Part shown: positions 5,822-6,348 of the stretch, piece by piece
How positions within the stretch are numbered: the first letter of the stretch is position 1
Layout of the letters: every line of letters starts with the position of its first letter
NCBI GenBank assembly: GCA_002440625.1
Contig: DJUV01000178.1
Span: 1 to 6,348, forward strand
Reading direction: 5' to 3'
Length of the DNA stretch: 6,348 bases
From: Rhodobacteraceae bacterium UBA6273
Lineage (GTDB): Bacteria; Pseudomonadota; Alphaproteobacteria; Rhodobacterales; Rhodobacteraceae
Program-made: the position numbers and the translations under genes
Notes under the pieces: model-generated
Told to the model about the DNA's origin: nothing
Database searches by the model: none
What the model saw: the letters and a program-made list of their open reading frames with translations, nothing else

Positions 5822-6348
5822 CAGAGCCGACCTCCCGTTTCCTGAAGCTCGATCCGAAGGGCCTTGAAATAGTCGATGGTGCGGGTGAGGCCGTCACGGA
5901 GCTTCACCCGAGGTTCCCAGCCCAGCGTCCTTTGCGCAAGGCCGATGTCGGGCTTGCGCTGGACCGGATCGTCATGCGGCAGTGGCGCGTGGACAAGCTC
6001 GGACGAAGATCCGGTCAGTTCGATCACCGCTTCGGCCAGTTCCCGGATCGTCATCTCGATGGGATTGCCGATGTTCATCGGGCCGGTCACGCTATCCTCG
6101 GAGCCCATCAACCCGATGAGGCCGGAGATAAGGTCATCGACGAAGCAGAAGGACCGGGTCTGGCTGCCGTCGCCGTAGAGAGTGATCGGCTCGCCCGCCA
6201 GCGCCTGCATGATGAAGTTCGACACGACACGCCCGTCCTGCGGATGCATCCGCGGCCCATAGGTGTTGAAGATGCGTGCGACCTTGATCCTGAGCTTGTG
6301 CTGCCGGTGATAATCGAAGAACAGCGTCTCGGCGCAGCGCTTGCCCTC
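5821..6348 (-). CDS. uxs: UDP-glucuronate decarboxylase (UDP-xylose synthase), C-terminal part, partial
   Basis: The right edge cuts the gene; 175 residues remain, open from the first base. The fragment begins EGKR, two residues after the expected catalytic Tyr of the extended SDR motif YDEGK, so the Lys of YxxxK is visible but the Tyr and the N-terminal NAD-binding GxxGxxG are outside. Family-typical blocks follow: [22 protein letters not shown] (25-46), [11 protein letters not shown] (57-67), a VDDL pair (70-73), GPMNIGNP (89-96), [17 protein letters not shown] (100-116), [14 protein letters not shown] (122-135) and LGWEP (142-146). These match UDP-glucuronate decarboxylases more closely than UDP-glucose 4-epimerases or dTDP-glucose dehydratases. 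Known reaction: NAD-dependent oxidation and decarboxylation of UDP-glucuronate to UDP-xylose in the cytoplasm. It would supply a pentose donor to the glycosyltransferases downstream. Its stop overlaps the next ATG by one base. Confidence 0.93.
   Translation of the reverse strand, partial: EGKRCAETLFFDYHRQHKLRIKVARIFNTYGPRMHPQDGRVVSNFIMQALAGEPITLYGDGSQTRSFCFVDDLISGLIGLMGSEDSVTGPMNIGNPIEMTIRELAEAVIELTGSSSELVHAPLPHDDPVQRKPDIGLAQRTLGWEPRVKLRDGLTRTIDYFKALRIELQETGGRL
5831..5836 (-). promoter_or_regulatory. Strong Shine-Dalgarno GGGAGG of the 510-aa membrane protein gene
   Basis: GGGAGG lies nine bases before the ATG at 5821, within the last codons of the decarboxylase gene. It is the strongest ribosome binding site in the window and fixes the start of the membrane protein. 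Confidence 0.65.

Noticed and set aside
4595..5845. Long plus-strand open frame of 416 codons opposite the 510-aa membrane protein gene
   Set aside because: Its translation is dominated by Arg, Asp, Glu, Gln and His with no domain signature, as expected for the antisense of a GC-rich membrane protein gene. The minus-strand frame has coherent helices and coupled starts.
1..6348. CRISPR array, insertion sequence, tRNA or long direct repeats
   Set aside because: No regularly spaced repeats, transposase motifs, terminal inverted repeats or tRNA-like cloverleaf were found. Coding sequence accounts for nearly all of the window.

Overview
The window is a compact, single-direction gene cluster for cell-surface carbohydrate synthesis. 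Every gene lies on the minus strand, so transcription runs from high to low coordinates. High GC, strong G/C preference at third codon positions and the protein sequences suggest an alphaproteobacterium, plausibly Rhodobacterales. That assignment is by impression only, because there is no rRNA or other marker gene here. No RNA gene, mobile element, CRISPR array, long repeat or convincing internal promoter or terminator is visible, and no gene-free stretch exceeds about 75 bases.

In transcription order the genes are: (1) the C-terminal half of a UDP-glucuronate decarboxylase (UDP-xylose synthase), cut by the right edge; (2) a 510-aa multi-pass membrane protein of unrecognised family with a large extramembrane domain; (3) a family-2 glycosyltransferase with C-terminal membrane helices; (4) a second family-2 glycosyltransferase of the polyprenyl-phosphate sugar synthase type (DPM1/GtrB/ArnC-like); (5) a family-39 (ArnT/PMT-like) membrane glycosyltransferase with a C-terminal soluble domain; (6) the N-terminal glutaminase domain of an AsnB-type asparagine synthase, cut by the left edge.

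Taken together the genes resemble a lipid-linked sugar pathway. The decarboxylase would supply UDP-xylose, the DPM1-like enzyme could load a sugar onto polyprenyl phosphate, and the ArnT-like enzyme could transfer it on the periplasmic side. The other glycosyltransferase, the 510-aa protein and AsnB would act on the same glycan or glycolipid. The pairing is inferred from gene order and family knowledge; the sugar and the acceptor are not shown by the sequence.

The genes are tightly packed. At all five junctions an ATG overlaps the upstream stop codon (TGATG, ATGA, ATGA, TAATG, TGATG in order). At the first two this ATG is the start of the next gene. At the last three it opens a 14- to 25-codon reading frame that closes at, or one base before, a candidate start of the next gene. 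This unusual arrangement may reflect translational coupling and is the least ordinary structural signal found. The most poorly understood gene is the 510-aa membrane protein.
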